A DNA stretch of 64,000 nt, taken from Lindgomyces ingoldianus (Eukaryota; Ascomycota; Dothideomycetes; Pleosporales; Lindgomycetaceae). Position 1 is the stretch's first letter. Each line of letters starts with the position of its first letter. The notes beneath the pieces were generated by a model. That model was given only the letters and a program-made list of their open reading frames with translations. It ran no database searches and was not told the DNA's origin. Made by a program: the position numbers and the translations under genes. Of the stretch, positions 21,036 through 31,913 are shown piece after piece. The stretch covers positions 1,142,074-1,206,073 of the forward strand of contig NW_022985177.1 in the NCBI RefSeq assembly GCF_010093535.1, read 5' to 3'.

Positions 21036-23941
21036 GCAATAGGTGATGTGGGGACACTTCGGTCTTGCCTTGGTAGTCGGGAAAGAGGTGATTTTGGCTG
21101 GAAAAAAAAATGAATGGACATCCACTCGCTTGTCATTGATAGTTTCAGTTTTGGAATAAAAGAGTAAATCGTCTGCGCAGACATAAAAGAGTTACATAAT
21201 CCATTGCCGCTCGTGGCTTGATCATATGCACTATTCTCCTGCGCCTTTGAGTCCGCCTACAGCCGGCCACATCGAGTTAAAAAAAAAGATTATATTCCAA
21301 ACCTGACACGTGACACCTACTGAGTTTAGTTTCGGGACGTTCTCGCAATTGAGAGGCTCGTTGACCTAGCGTCGGCATGGAGCGTCGTCGGGAAATCTCT
21401 GCTAGTTTCCAGCTTTAAGTCAATTCGAACACTGGATGTCGCAATGGGGGATCCATTCAAGTGGCATGTTACTTGTTTGTCAGAATTGCCAGAATCGCAC
21501 GTTAGTGACGTTGCGCGAAACCGTTGACGCTGTTGAGGGGGCGGGGGACAGGCATGCTCAAAGGAAGCACGGAAGAACCTCGGGAACGCCAGGATCTAGG
21601 TAGGCCACCTGACTCATCGTATCGCACTCAGGGGAAAGAGGAAAGCATTTTTGAGGCCTTCGTTCCTACGACTGCTTCCACCCATCAACAGCCCAATTTA
21701 AACTGCATTATCTTACTGAGGGTCCGCGGAAAAATGAGAATCAAACGTCGTGTAATGCAGAGCCAGGCGTAATTGTCCATAGGTACTTGATACGAACAAT
21801 CTAACGCCGAGCCAGACGTCAGAACCTCTCCCTCTTCACACCTTGATCTATTGCTTACACAAGAGCAGTGGTTTCGCCCAAACGCCTAGCTACCTCCCTG
21901 TTTGAAGAAGATCCGTTCCCCGTTCTCATTGCCGCCGACGCAGGTCTTTGTGGAAGCCCGTCTGCCAAGGCGCATTTCTCTCACTAAGTATGATGGGTAT
22001 GCCTTACCGTAAAGCCTTGCAAAGTCTAGAATGTCGCGGCTAAGACCAAAGGCCAGCGTGGTTTACAGCCTGCCCCGGCTTCATACGGATGTTGCCAGGA
22101 GTGGCGTCTTAGAGCCCCTCGAAGATCGCGAATCTTTGTTTGCCCCTGGGAGGGACCCTTCTCAGACTTCGGAGCGCTTAAGGATATCCAACTAAACCCG
22201 AATCTGCGTTGATTTAGTGCATGAACCACCGGTATTGCTCGAATCTTAGCCGCCTCTGTGAGACCTCAACCGATCCACCTGTTGGTGAATCCCATGATTG
22301 CTCTCATGGGTAAGCGGCGGCCCGGCGCTGGGGGTTTTCCCAAGACAGAGCCAACGAACGTAGAAAAGTTACCCCGATGGACCAAAATGGGTCCTAGGGA
22401 GCCCACGTCATGACCTGACCTTGTGTGTTAGCCTCCACCGCAACCGGGACACCTCTTCGATCTCGTCTCACTGGATGCTTGGTATCTCAACGCATTAACA
22501 AACCCCAAGTACGTTTTGTGGAGAGCAAGCCAACCCATCACGGTCGCTCGGACGGATTCTCTGCAGTATTCAGAAACACAGGCTCCGCGAGCAAACAAGA
22601 CCACAGCCTTTGAGCCCTTACCGAAAACCTGTATAAAATACCAAAGCTCGGTAGAGTGGGTCGGCGGCGAGTGCCTATAGCGTTAGAAATGCTTCCTCTT
22701 TTCGATACTCGTGGACGTTATGGGACGACCGCGAATTGAATCTAATCGAGAAAATCACCACGAGACAGGACTCTGCATTGCGCCGGCCTTCGTATTTTTA
22801 GATGCTTAGATGCATTGGATAACCGCCTCAACGGTAATGGGCCGGGAGGATGAGGTTCATTATTTGCCACTGTCCGCGTTTTGATTCGCAAACCCTGTAG
22901 CACATCTGCACGCTTCGGCCTGCAAGTAATTTCTTACTGAGTGAGTAGCTCCCGATCGAAGTTGAGTGTGGAAGGGACAAGCCCGCTCTGCCCTTCTTCA
23001 CGCTCTAATACGGCCTCCGCTCTGGAATGATAATTTCGAAAGGTATTTTTGAACGGGGATGATCACAAGTTACTTGGTACGATACTGCCAAACACAATAA
23101 TTCGCGTTCCAAAGACCCGCAGAATTGGTGGATTGTAAAATAATCCTGTGATCACTGGACCTAATGGCGCGAGCAATTCTCTTCCAATGGAAGAGTGCAG
23201 ATGTCCCCGCGGTCTCAACCCCTCCACAGCCTTTCGTGCAAGTCCATTACTGGAGCTGCTAATATTGCAATCCTTAGATCCCTTAAACCGAATCCAACGT
23301 ACTAGACACCACGCTAGCCCACGATTAGGACGCAACAACCCATTGCACAACATTTGAACTGAGCTCAGTTGCTTCAGACTGCCTTACAGAATGCACGTGA
23401 CGGGGATGCCCCTCGATAGATTTCCGCTGCTAGCACTAACGCTCAGATATCGCGGATCAAATTCGCCAGATCTTGTTTCAAACATCTCGGGACGTGCTTA
23501 TCCGTTGCAGCGCCTGGCTTTGCAAGATCCCGGCGCGTATGTTTGCAGTGCCGAGACCCAGTCGTTTGTGTGGCGCAGCCACTTTCCGGCGCCAAGAGGC
23601 GCCTAAGGAAACCTTCGAACAACGCAACGAATCTATTATTGTGACCAATGCTATTCTTATGGAAAAGCTCTGTCGGTTATCTAATGTGAGAGGACGTGCC
23701 TTATTCATGGTCATAGATTGAATCCATCCGATCACCTCCCCAGATCTCTAGATCTTCCGCCCGCCCACAACCTCGACCATATCCGCTTTTAAGTGTGCTC
23801 ACCCTCCGATCTCTCAATAATACTTTGGCTCCAACTCATTTTTGTTGCCCTCTGTCCGTTTTTAGTCTTCTTTCAATTCTGAGTTCTCTTTCTAAGGTTA
23901 ATTGTGGCCTCACCGATCAATCCACCTTCCTACGCATCTAA
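21036..23941. other. Long gene-poor, GC-balanced region
   Basis: About 2.9 kb with only short overlapping open frames (for example 21524-21772, 22425-22613, 23391-23721) that show no domain, signal peptide or consistent frame. I see no rRNA, tRNA or transposon. The 3' end of the gene ending at 21035 lies at the left and the pyrimidine-rich leader of the gene at 23942 at the right (about 23800-23941). Decayed genes are possible but unsupported. Confidence 0.45.
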
Positions 23942-24307
23942 ATGGCAAACAATTCATGCACAATTCACGGCCCGCCACCCCAGCCCCCAACACTCAGCCC
24001 ATCCTGCGCAGTACCTATAGGGGGCGACAATTCCACTATCCTCGATTCATGCTGCAACGGTGAAGTCAATAGCATTATCTCTTATGGCACACCTGGGAAG
24101 TCGACATGCTACCAATACTGCAACACGACGGCCATCGACACTGTTGAAAGTTGCTTGTATTCCAAGCTACACTGGAGTCCGGAACATCCAACCTTCCTTT
24201 GCTTCAATGCTAGCACATCTACGTCGTCACACACACGCATAAGCAAGACACTGTGGGTGGTGGTTATATGGGTCGGTGTTGTGAGCCAAGTCATCCATCT
24301 GGTATAA
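23942..24307 (+). CDS. Small cysteine-rich protein with C-terminal hydrophobic anchor
   Basis: 121 residues with ATG at 23942 after a CT-rich leader. There are ten cysteines, including a CC pair (DSCCNG) and the pattern TCYQYCNT, then a Ser/Thr-rich stretch and a hydrophobic C terminus (VVVIWVGVVSQVIHLV) that could be a GPI signal or transmembrane anchor. There is no N-terminal signal peptide in this model, which is odd for such a protein; an upstream exon may have been missed. The cysteine arrangement resembles uncharacterised fungal surface proteins I know only as hypothetical. Function unknown. Confidence 0.55.
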   Translation: MANNSCTIHGPPPQPPTLSPSCAVPIGGDNSTILDSCCNGEVNSIISYGTPGKSTCYQYCNTTAIDTVESCLYSKLHWSPEHPTFLCFNASTSTSSHTRISKTLWVVVIWVGVVSQVIHLV

Positions 24308-24605
24308 GTAACCCAACAGGGTTTCGAAGATATTTGGCACTCGCGAAGGCACTCCTGGTTGCTCCTTGAGCTGCATGTTGTCGTGGTCAATGAACATCGA
24401 GGATGACCGTGGCGCTGGACACCACAGGAGCAGATTGGATAGTCCCATATGGACCGCAGCTCCTTATGATGATCAATGACCCACGACTTCCCATATTTCA
24501 TGTACTGTTATACCCTTTATCTTGTAATCTTTATCTTTTTGGGAGGCTTTGAATTTATCACGCTTTTTCTGAACGACAAGGCCGTCCATTTTAAGTCTGC
24601 ACTCC
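24308..24605. other. Intergenic region
   Basis: About 300 bp between the cysteine-rich gene and the oxidoreductase remnant, which converge. No gene is seen. Confidence 0.5.
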
Positions 24606-25990
24606 CTATTCTCCGTCCTTTACTTTCCACCCCTTACTTCCAACAGTTGGTGTGGCATAGAACAGGTCTCCTGGATCATACTTCCTTTTGATCTTCAGCA
24701 ACCTCGTGTAATGGCTACCATAAAAACCGTCCTGCCAATTTGGCTCCGTGATTTGAGCCTCATTCGGATACGAGCCTCCGCCTTCACCTGCTGGCGCAAC
24801 TTCACGCCACGGCGGAAGGATATTATTCGTTAGCTCATCCGATGCGATCTTCATCTCCGCTGCGGTGATATTTCCCACCCGCGAACCTGGCTGACGAGGT
24901 GATGAGAAAGCACACGGCCTTCCGCCACCCTGGATTCACCGCATCAGCATTAGCGCGGTTTCGAGGAGCTTGATGGTCACGCCCAAATGACGCTCCACCT
25001 CCACATGAGTCTTCATGACGTTGAATGTTGCGTTGGATCTCGTGAGATCCATGAAGCTACGCCGTGATAGTAGTCGGTTACCTAGGAGGGAATGCGCTTT
25101 CCTAACAGGGAAGAGGTGGGAGCCCCATGCATCCATATACCCCGGAAAGAAGTATGCCGTATTTTGTTCCATCTTCAACAGAACTGCCGGTTCCTTGAGC
25201 CTATTCATCCATGGCTTTGTAATCTTGTTAAGGGACTCGATGGTATGATTTGGAGCAAAGAGGCCATTGATTCTGAGAGTAAGCTGGCCTCCGCTGTTGA
25301 GGGCAAAGAAAAACGAGTAGAAGCCAGCATTAGTGTACATGATGGAGCTCTCGAAGTATTTCCTCACTCCTAGCCAGAATATTTCCCTACTCGCAGTGGC
25401 AAATGTCGTGTTTCCAAGGCGAAGTTTGATAGAGTCACTGGCATATTCGGGCGCACTCGAATTATGGGAGAGGATACTGCGCTGTACATACCGCTACCAC
25501 CTCCGTGGAGAGTCCAGAAGAGGTCAGGATATGAGGTTTCCGACGCAGTAACGAAATGACCATCCGCAGTGACGACTTTGAAGGTCAGTGCATGGTGGCA
25601 GCCATCCCGTAGTAGCCGGATAACGGAGTGTGGCCTCCTCCTTGAAGATGGCATCCTACGTACCTGACGCTCTACATATCTATTAATGGCTGCGCTATTG
25701 CAAAATAAATTTGGTGTCTTACAGGAGAAATTCCACTTGTGAAATGACACCATGTGGCTCAGCTGCCTCATATAACTCACTCACCGTAACACCTGCACCG
25801 CGTTTCATTGCTTCCCCAAGTAGTTTCCAGTTTTAAATTCCCGGAAGAATTCGATATCCTTTACGTTGTGCATCCATACGCTCCATGCCATGCACCCGCT
25901 CCCGACGACTTACCAAGGTAGCAATGGCCTATATTCTTGATGGCAAGACGAATAATTGTGTTCCGGGCGAAATTTAGTGCCAGTTGGATT
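24606..25990 (-). pseudogene. Broken FAD-linked oxidoreductase (berberine-bridge type)
   Basis: Three frames on the minus strand together cover much of an FAD_binding_4/BBE oxidoreductase. At 25985-25800 are pieces of the FAD-binding loop ([17 protein letters not shown], then [14 protein letters not shown]). Near 25800-25740 is AGVTVSELYEAAEPHG. At 25620-25370 the frame reads LTFKVVTADGHF through a SYPDLFWTLHGGGSGMY segment. At 25367-24936 is the substrate-domain middle, and at 24878-24606 the BBE tail (NEAQ..EPNWQ.GFYG). The pieces lie in different frames with intervening stops. The N terminus is missing and is replaced by unrelated sequence about 130 bp before repeat K. This is a gene inactivated by several frameshifts, probably once an oligosaccharide- or secondary-metabolite-type oxidase. 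Confidence 0.85.
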
Positions 25991-26139
25991 CAGGGCTTGC
26001 AACGGGCCGTACTACGGTCTGTACAAAGTGAGCCGTAACGGTCACGTGATCCGTACAAACGTATTGAGTTCGTGGGCTGTACTTTACATTTAATGATGCT
26101 CTAAGTACAGTACGTAGTACAGACTGTATTACTCTTTTA

Positions 26140-26230
26140 CAAAGTTTATTAGCAGAGCTTGCTCTGCTTATTATATTCAGGTTTGCGGAATAAAAAGTTG
26201 AGCAGAATCTCCTCTTTTAGACGCGCTAGT
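26140..26230 (-). repeat. Repeat K fragment
   Basis: Reverse copy of the end of repeat K (compare about 2855-2950), including GCAGAGCTTGCTCTGC and AGCAGAATCTCCTCTTTTAG. It ends abruptly at the family A LTR that starts at 26231. Confidence 0.65.
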
Positions 26231-27608
26231 TGTAACGGCACAGGCAAGACAATGGGTCCGAATGCGGTGGGAATCCACTCAGAGGCATATGGGAGTGCGT
26301 GGGGACTCAGAACCTGGGAATGCCATTAACACCTATAGGCCTTGTACAGAGGATATTAGAAAACTACTAAGCTAGCTACAGGGGCAAGGTGCAACTAAAT
26401 ACATAGAAGAATAGGGGTATAGCAGGGGGCCAGGCAGAGTTAGGGCTAGGTTAAGGTTAGGGCTAATATAAGGGTCTTCTAGAGGTTCTAGGCAACCTAA
26501 GATAGAATAATTTATAAGAATTATTACACTACTCCCCCCTCTATAGACTAATAGTCCTTATTAGTAGTAATTATAGTATAAACTCTTACTATTATGTTCT
26601 TTACTTTTTTAAACTAAAACTAGTCTAATTTAGCTAGGTGTTCTTACTAAGTATTTCTTTACACTGCTAGCATTGTCCTCTAAACTAAACACTATGCGTG
26701 CACGCCTACTCTAATATTAATCTGTATAGATATCTAGCTTGTTAATAATTAAGACTTTTGTTTATTGCTATCTATGCAGTTATTAATCTTAGGTGTGTGT
26801 TTAGTAAGGTAACATTTAAGTATTATTAGAGGTGCCTAAAAGGTCCTTTACTATTAGAGTAGTAGAGATAATTTAAGGTATTATTAGAAGTAATTTAGTA
26901 GTTAATTAAGGTCTATTAAGACATGTTACTGCAGATTAACTCTAAATTAGGTAGAGTATAGCTTAGTAAAAGCATATTTAACTCTAGAATTAGAGAGTAG
27001 TTAGTTAGACATTAGTAGTTATCTTTAATCTTACTAAGTTATTAGTAGTCTTTAGGTTTTTACTTTAGCGCACTTTTTACAACTTTTCTAATGGTAATTT
27101 TAATTATAAAAAATAAAAAGTTTTAAACTTAAAGGCTTTAGTTAATAAAAGGTCTTTAAAATCCTATCTATAATAACTAAATAATTTAATGTAATAGCAT
27201 GTAAGAACTATAACCTAAACTAAATTAAACACTTCTTAAAGTTAGACATAGTTAAATAAATAATTAATGTAATATTATTAATAAGGCTGTTACTAGCAAA
27301 AGTAAGTTTTCTAATATAATATAACAGTACAGGCAAGACAATAGGTCTAAATGCGGTAGAAATCCACTTAGAGGCATATAGGAGTGCGTGGGGACGTAGA
27401 ACTTAGGAATGCTATTGACACCTATAGGCTTTGTACAGAGGATATTAGAAAACTACTAAGCTAGCTACAGGGGCGAGGTGCAACTAAATACATAGAGGAA
27501 TAGGGGTACAGCAGGGGGCCGGGCAGAGTCGGGGCCAGGTTAGGGTCGGAGCTGATACAATGACCTTCCGGAGGTTCCGAGATGGAACGATTCATGAGAA
27601 TCGTTACA
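26231..27608 (-). mobile_element. Miniature LTR retrotransposon, family A, reverse
   Basis: Two family A LTRs in the same reverse orientation, 26231-26528 and 27320-27608, enclose about 790 bp. Just inside the left LTR the reverse strand reads a polypurine tract (GAGGGGGGAG), so that LTR is the 3' one. The interior has no reverse transcriptase or integrase motif, so it is non-autonomous. The five flanking bases differ (CTAGT left, AACAT right), unlike the complete copy at 46071-47546, which suggests that recombination between copies has swapped one flank. Confidence 0.8.
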
Positions 27609-27680
27609 AACATAGCCTAGATTACACTTAGCGCGGAAAGAATTAGCTATATTACCTACAGCTACTAGCTAAGAAAATCC
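27609..27680 (-). mobile_element. MITE family D, fragment left of the inserted LTR
   Basis: About 70 bp matching the interior of family D (compare 38340-38410: TAGCCTAGATTA...TTAGC and AGAATTAGCTATATTA). It ends in AATCC, the target duplication of the family B LTR, and continues at 29898. Confidence 0.7.
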
Positions 27681-28340
27681 CGTTACGGTCCACGGTGGAC
27701 CAATCAAAAACCGGGTAATGTGCCCCACCACCTAGACGACCAAGCATGGAACCCCTTTATGCTCGAACGGGCAGAGCCGACTGGGGGAGACCGCGACTTG
27801 GGTGGGAAACCGTACGAGGACTGCATCGCCCAATGAGATCACTGCACGATGGATCGCGGTGATTGCAAGCCTTGGCAAGCCAAGACTGCGATCACTACAC
27901 GATGGATCGCATTATCTCAGCAAGCTCAGACGGGATGGGGAGAGAGCCTTGACAGGGGCAAGCCCCTGCTAGTAGCCTTAGTGGCGCAAGCCCCATCTCT
28001 CTAGCTAATAAGGGTATAAGAAAGGCTTTCTCTCCCTAGCTGTCTAAGGGACTTTTGTAATTTTTTAGGTAATATTGTAGTTCTAAACCTCCTCTACTAT
28101 GCACTAGCTTAACTAAGAATTACTGTAGCTCTACCACTTTTTATCTAAACTAGGTTAGATTTTAATAAGTAATAGAGACAGTCTCTAGCTATATTCTAAC
28201 ATTTTTGTAACTTAATTCTAACAAGATTTAGCAGAGTATTGCGCTATTAAGTCCTACACAGGACATTTTAATAACTTTATAACTACACCTTAATGCAACT
28301 TTCTAACTACATAATATATTATCTTTAAAATTTAAGACCT

Positions 28341-28905
28341 GTCTAAGATAGGCTTTATTAGAGAGCCTGCAAAATTTTAGGAGATCTAGGCTACTAGTTG
28401 TTAAGCTAGATAGTAGGCTAGAGACATTATAATTGCTCTTATGTTTGCAGCTTAACTAGCTGTTGTCTAAGGACTCTAAGGACTTTAAGGATCTAGGAGC
28501 TGTCTTAGACTAGCTCTATTAGGGAGCCTGCAAAATTTTAGGAGATCTAGGCTGCTAGTTGTTAAGCTAGATAGTAGGCTAGGGACATTACAATTACTCT
28601 TATGTCTGCAGCTTAACTAGCTGTTGTCTAAGGACTCTAAGGACTCTAAGGATCTAGAAGCTGTCTTAGACTAGCTCTGTCAGGGAGCCTGCAAAATTCT
28701 AGGAGATTTAGTCTGCTAGTTGTTAAGCTGTAGTCTAGTAGATGGTAGTCTAGGGACGTTGCGATTGTCCTTATGTCTGCAGCTTAACTAGCTGTTGTCT
28801 AAGGACTCTAAGGATCTAGGAGCTGTCTTAGACTAGCTCTGTCAAGGATCTTGCAAAATCCTAGGGAATTTAGTCTACTAGTTGTTAAGTTTTAGTTAGG
28901 AGGGC
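28341..28905 (+). repeat. 161-bp tandem repeat array in element G
   Basis: Units start at GTCTAAGA/GTCTTAGA at 28341, 28502, 28663 and 28824, giving a constant 161-bp period. Each carries GAGCCTGCAAAATTTTAGGA, CTGCAGCTTAACTAGCTGTT and GGACTCTAAGGATCTAG. Copies differ mostly by C/T and G/A changes. No reading frame persists. Confidence 0.85.
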
Positions 28906-28977
28906 AATACTATAAATCTAAAATTAGTGTATAGATAGGTTAAAGTTCTGCGCGCGTTTAGATTTTTCTCTGCTAAT

Positions 28978-29181
28978 TGTCACGGTCGGCATGCTCAAGC
29001 TACAAGCAAGAGGTGGTGTAACTCAACTAGATTAAACTAAGGAGCAGAGGAGCTGCTCTGCGAGTTTAAATATACATGTGTGCCCCCTGCCAAGGCGCTA
29101 CTCGGAGCACTAGCGTGCTACTCGTTGCGCAAGCGAGGGAGCTGATGCCGCAGAGCATGTAAGGCGGTACACGCTGTCACA
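28978..29181 (+). mobile_element. Solo LTR, family C, with CTAAT target duplication
   Basis: 204 bp from TGTCACGGTCGG to CGCTGTCACA, flanked by CTAAT on both sides. It is inserted into element G. It is longer than the other copies (about 185 bp) because of a duplicated CTACTCG-region segment near 29100. Confidence 0.9.
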
Positions 29182-29897
29182 CTAATAATAGTTAAGATTT
29201 AGTAAAAAATATACTATTTTATAGCTACAGCTTGTCTCTACATTTTATTAAATTCTAAGCCTATTTAGACATATAGTAGTAGAGATATTATAAATCTAAT
29301 TCTATTGTAATGCTCTTAAAATAGGCCTATTTATAGAAAAAATCACAAAAGTCCCTTAGACAGCTGAGGAGAGAAACGCTACTAACAGGGGTTAGAAACT
29401 GCTAACCCCTAGGCCATACTCTATTTAGAGTAGCAATATGCATGGTTTGTGCGTCCTCGGTTCTCTCCTCACGTCTGAGCTAGCTGAGATAAGGATCGCA
29501 GTGATCGCAACGCTTGGCAGGCCAAGGCTGCAATTGTTGCAGGGACAAGAAAGGCATAAAAAGGCCCTGCTAATCAACCCTAGAGGGGTGTGATCAAAGT
29601 TTAGTTTATCTTTACATAGACTAAGTAGCATTCTAGCTTTCTAACGAGCTATAATACTAGTTGTATATCTTGCACCATATATACCTCCACTTCTGCCCCT
29701 TGGGACCGTTTGACCCAGCGCCCATACCGCCGTCTAAGGGCAAACCACGATTCGGCCACCATCTCCCGTCCTTCTACCGAGTCATACCAATGACTGTACA
29801 CCCGAGGCAGGCTCCCCTACAACCCTCTCAATCCAACATCGGCCCGCGTGCTTAAGGCATCCTCTACAATAGGATCCCACGAGCAAGAATTGTAACA

Positions 29898-30235
29898 AAT
29901 CCTTGTGTATATAGCTTAAGTATGTGCTTAACAATAACTCGCTTCTTGTTATTGCCTAGCTTTTATAAGTTAGCTATAGAATTAGCTTGTACAGGTTGTC
30001 TAGCGTGTTAGTTATTTATTATCTTTTAAGAGACTCTGTAAATATCTGTAGCATGTTGCTTTAAGTGTATTACGTCTTATTTAAAAGCCTAGAGTGTAAG
30101 CTGTATCTAATATTCTTTTAGCGCGTCTAAGTAGTGTTGTTAGAAATGCATTAGTGTAGAAAGAGTAGTTTAGTAGGGTCTTAGCAAAAGTAAGCAACTT
30201 AGGTGTGTGAGCAACTCGCCTAGAGAGTACGTTGT
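29898..30235 (-). mobile_element. MITE family D, fragment right of the inserted LTR
   Basis: Continuation of the family D copy after the family B LTR, starting with the second AATCC. It ends GAGAGTACGT with the inverted terminal sequence CTTAGGTGTGTGAGCAACTCGCC. The following bases are TG rather than TA, so the joint to the next segment is not a clean insertion site. Confidence 0.7.
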
Positions 30236-31205
30236 AGCCTATAACAACCCGCTCTAGCACTATATAGTATAGTACAGCCTAGAATATTATTTAGATACTA
30301 CTTCTACTTCTTGCTTACACGTTTGCGCGTTATGCCTAGTCTAATTGCACTGTCCGCAGCGTCTTTAGAAGAGCTCACCTACTTCAGCTTACACCTGCTT
30401 CTTTGCTTTCTTCTTGTCACTACGCGCCCTAAACTCCTTTAAAGCTGTTAAGCGCAGGCCTCTCTAAATGTAGCTGCTTTATTAGCTGCCTAAAGCTTAG
30501 TAATTTCCTATTACGCTAACACTAGCTTATGCGCAATTATTGCTGCTCTTTTTAAAGCTTTTTTTCTAGAGGCATTACCCCTCTAGAACCCTCTCTATAC
30601 GTAGAGCTACTTGCAACACAACTAATATCTACTAGGAATTGCTGCCTGCTGCTGTAATCTACTGTAGTTTGCTGCAATTTGCTATAGTTTACCGCAATTT
30701 GCTGTAGTTTGCTTCAATTTACGGCAATTTACTTTATGCATTTCCTAACACTGCTATGTAATCTCTTACTAATACCTCTTGGCATTAGCGTATTACATTT
30801 AAACAGCAGTTGAAGAAGCGAAACTAGCGGTTGTGTAAGCAAAACAGTTAAGGGATCTATAACAGCAGTTTAAAGAATTCCTTTAATTACAGCTAACAAT
30901 TAACTAATTTCTTAGTAACTAATCTTAAATTTAGATAAACTTTAAGTTTTTAAAAAGAGAATTTTACTAACCTAATTAGAGCTAAGAATTAGCTAGCTAT
31001 TATTTAGTTTTTAGTTTTGCTTTACTTGTAAGCTTATTTTATAATAAGTAATTTAGTTATATGTAAAGTTTTTAGCTTAGCACCTATATACTTTCTTTAA
31101 AAAAGTAAAACAACCTATTTTAAGTAGCTATGAAAAGTGTAATAAAAAAAGTATATAAATAGTAATACTTTTATTAGCTTTATAGTATTACTAAAAATAA
31201 AGTAA
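30236..31205 (-). mobile_element. pogo-like element remnant, reverse
   Basis: Reverse-oriented C-terminal and interior parts of a pogo/Fot1-like element (compare 62126-63991 and 35341-38303). It has the same order of blocks, for example GTAGCCTATAACAACCCGCTCTAGC next to the end and AGTAATTTAGTTA...TTTTTAGCTTAGCACC further in. A run of near-10-bp units (GCTGCAATTT-like) occurs at about 30650-30730. It is RIP-mutated and truncated. Confidence 0.6.
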
Positions 31206-31206
31206 G

Positions 31207-31728
31207 TTATTAGTAAAGCTTACTCTACTTAATATATTTAAGTATATAGAATAAAAAGTTAAGTAGAATCTTCTCTTTTAAACACACTAGTTAGTTATAA
31301 TTTTTTAAATAAACTTTAGTAACACTATTTTTTATTACTTTATATATTTCTTACATTCTTTTTTTAAAGAAAATGTATACTTAATATAAGTGCGCTTTTG
31401 TATTAATTTACACGCAGTTTGCTCTAGCATGTGTTGTGTACAACATGTTTAAATTATAGTTAGTTACGTTTATTCTATTCTTTTAGCTATATTAGTATGT
31501 TAGGGATTAGCATTAGCTATATTCGTGTGTTAGAAATTAACATTAGCTACATTAGTATGTTAGAGATTAGTATTAGCTACACTTAGTTGCGGGATGTGAT
31601 TAGTTGCGTGCTGTAGTTTAATGTTATTGTTATATGTCTATTATCTATCTAATACTACTTTGTTACACATTATGCTGTAACTATTCTTTAACCTAAACAA
31701 TCTACCTTAATGCGCTACCTATTACTCT
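31207..31728 (-). repeat. Repeat K, reverse, RIP-mutated
   Basis: Reverse copy of 2546-2945. It includes the mutated GTAAAGCTTACTCTAC end, the poly-T/A stretch, GTGCGCTTTTG and three 30-bp units of the type GCTACATTAGTATGTTAGAG at about 31485-31590. C-to-T and G-to-A changes relative to the first copy fit RIP. Confidence 0.65.
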
Positions 31729-31913
31729 TGTCACGATCGGCATGCTCAAGCTACAAGCAAGAGGTGGTGTAGCCTAACTAGATTAAACTAAGGAGTGGAG
31801 GAGCTGCTCTGCAAGTTTAAGATAGACATGTGTGCCCTCTGCTAAGGCGCTACTCGTTGCGCAAGCGAGAGAGCTGAAGCTGCAGAGCATGTGACGCGGT
31901 ACGCGCTGTTACA
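31729..31913 (+). mobile_element. Solo LTR, family C, with ACTCT target duplication
   Basis: 185 bp, TGTCACGATCGG to CGCTGTTACA, flanked by ACTCT on both sides. It is lightly mutated compared with the surrounding AT-rich sequence. Confidence 0.9.

Larger units (their letters stand above)
28046..29373. mobile_element. Element G: TIR element with internal tandem repeats
   Basis: Bounded by about 30-bp inverted repeats: left GCTGTCTAAGGGACTTTTGT, right the inverse with ACAAAAGTCCCTTAGACAGC. It lies inside the family B LTR. It contains three and a half 161-bp tandem units and one nested family C solo LTR. No transposase is recognised, so it is non-autonomous. The target duplication is unclear; AGCT on both sides is possible but is palindromic with the end. 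Confidence 0.7.
27681..29897 (+). mobile_element. Solo LTR, Gypsy family B, with nested insertions
   Basis: Starts CGTTACGGTCC and ends AATTGTAACA, flanked by AATCC on both sides (27676-27680 and 29898-29902). The LTR proper is in two pieces, about 27681-28045 and 29374-29897, because a TIR element of about 1.3 kb is nested inside. No internal retrotransposon sequence is present, so it is a solo LTR. The right piece is strikingly GC-rich. Inverted GATCGCRGTGAT...GCCAAGGC motifs in both pieces could form secondary structure. Confidence 0.85.

Noticed and set aside
22000..22620. Possible rRNA-like or decayed gene segment
   Set aside because: No universally conserved rRNA blocks and no consistent protein frame could be recognised.
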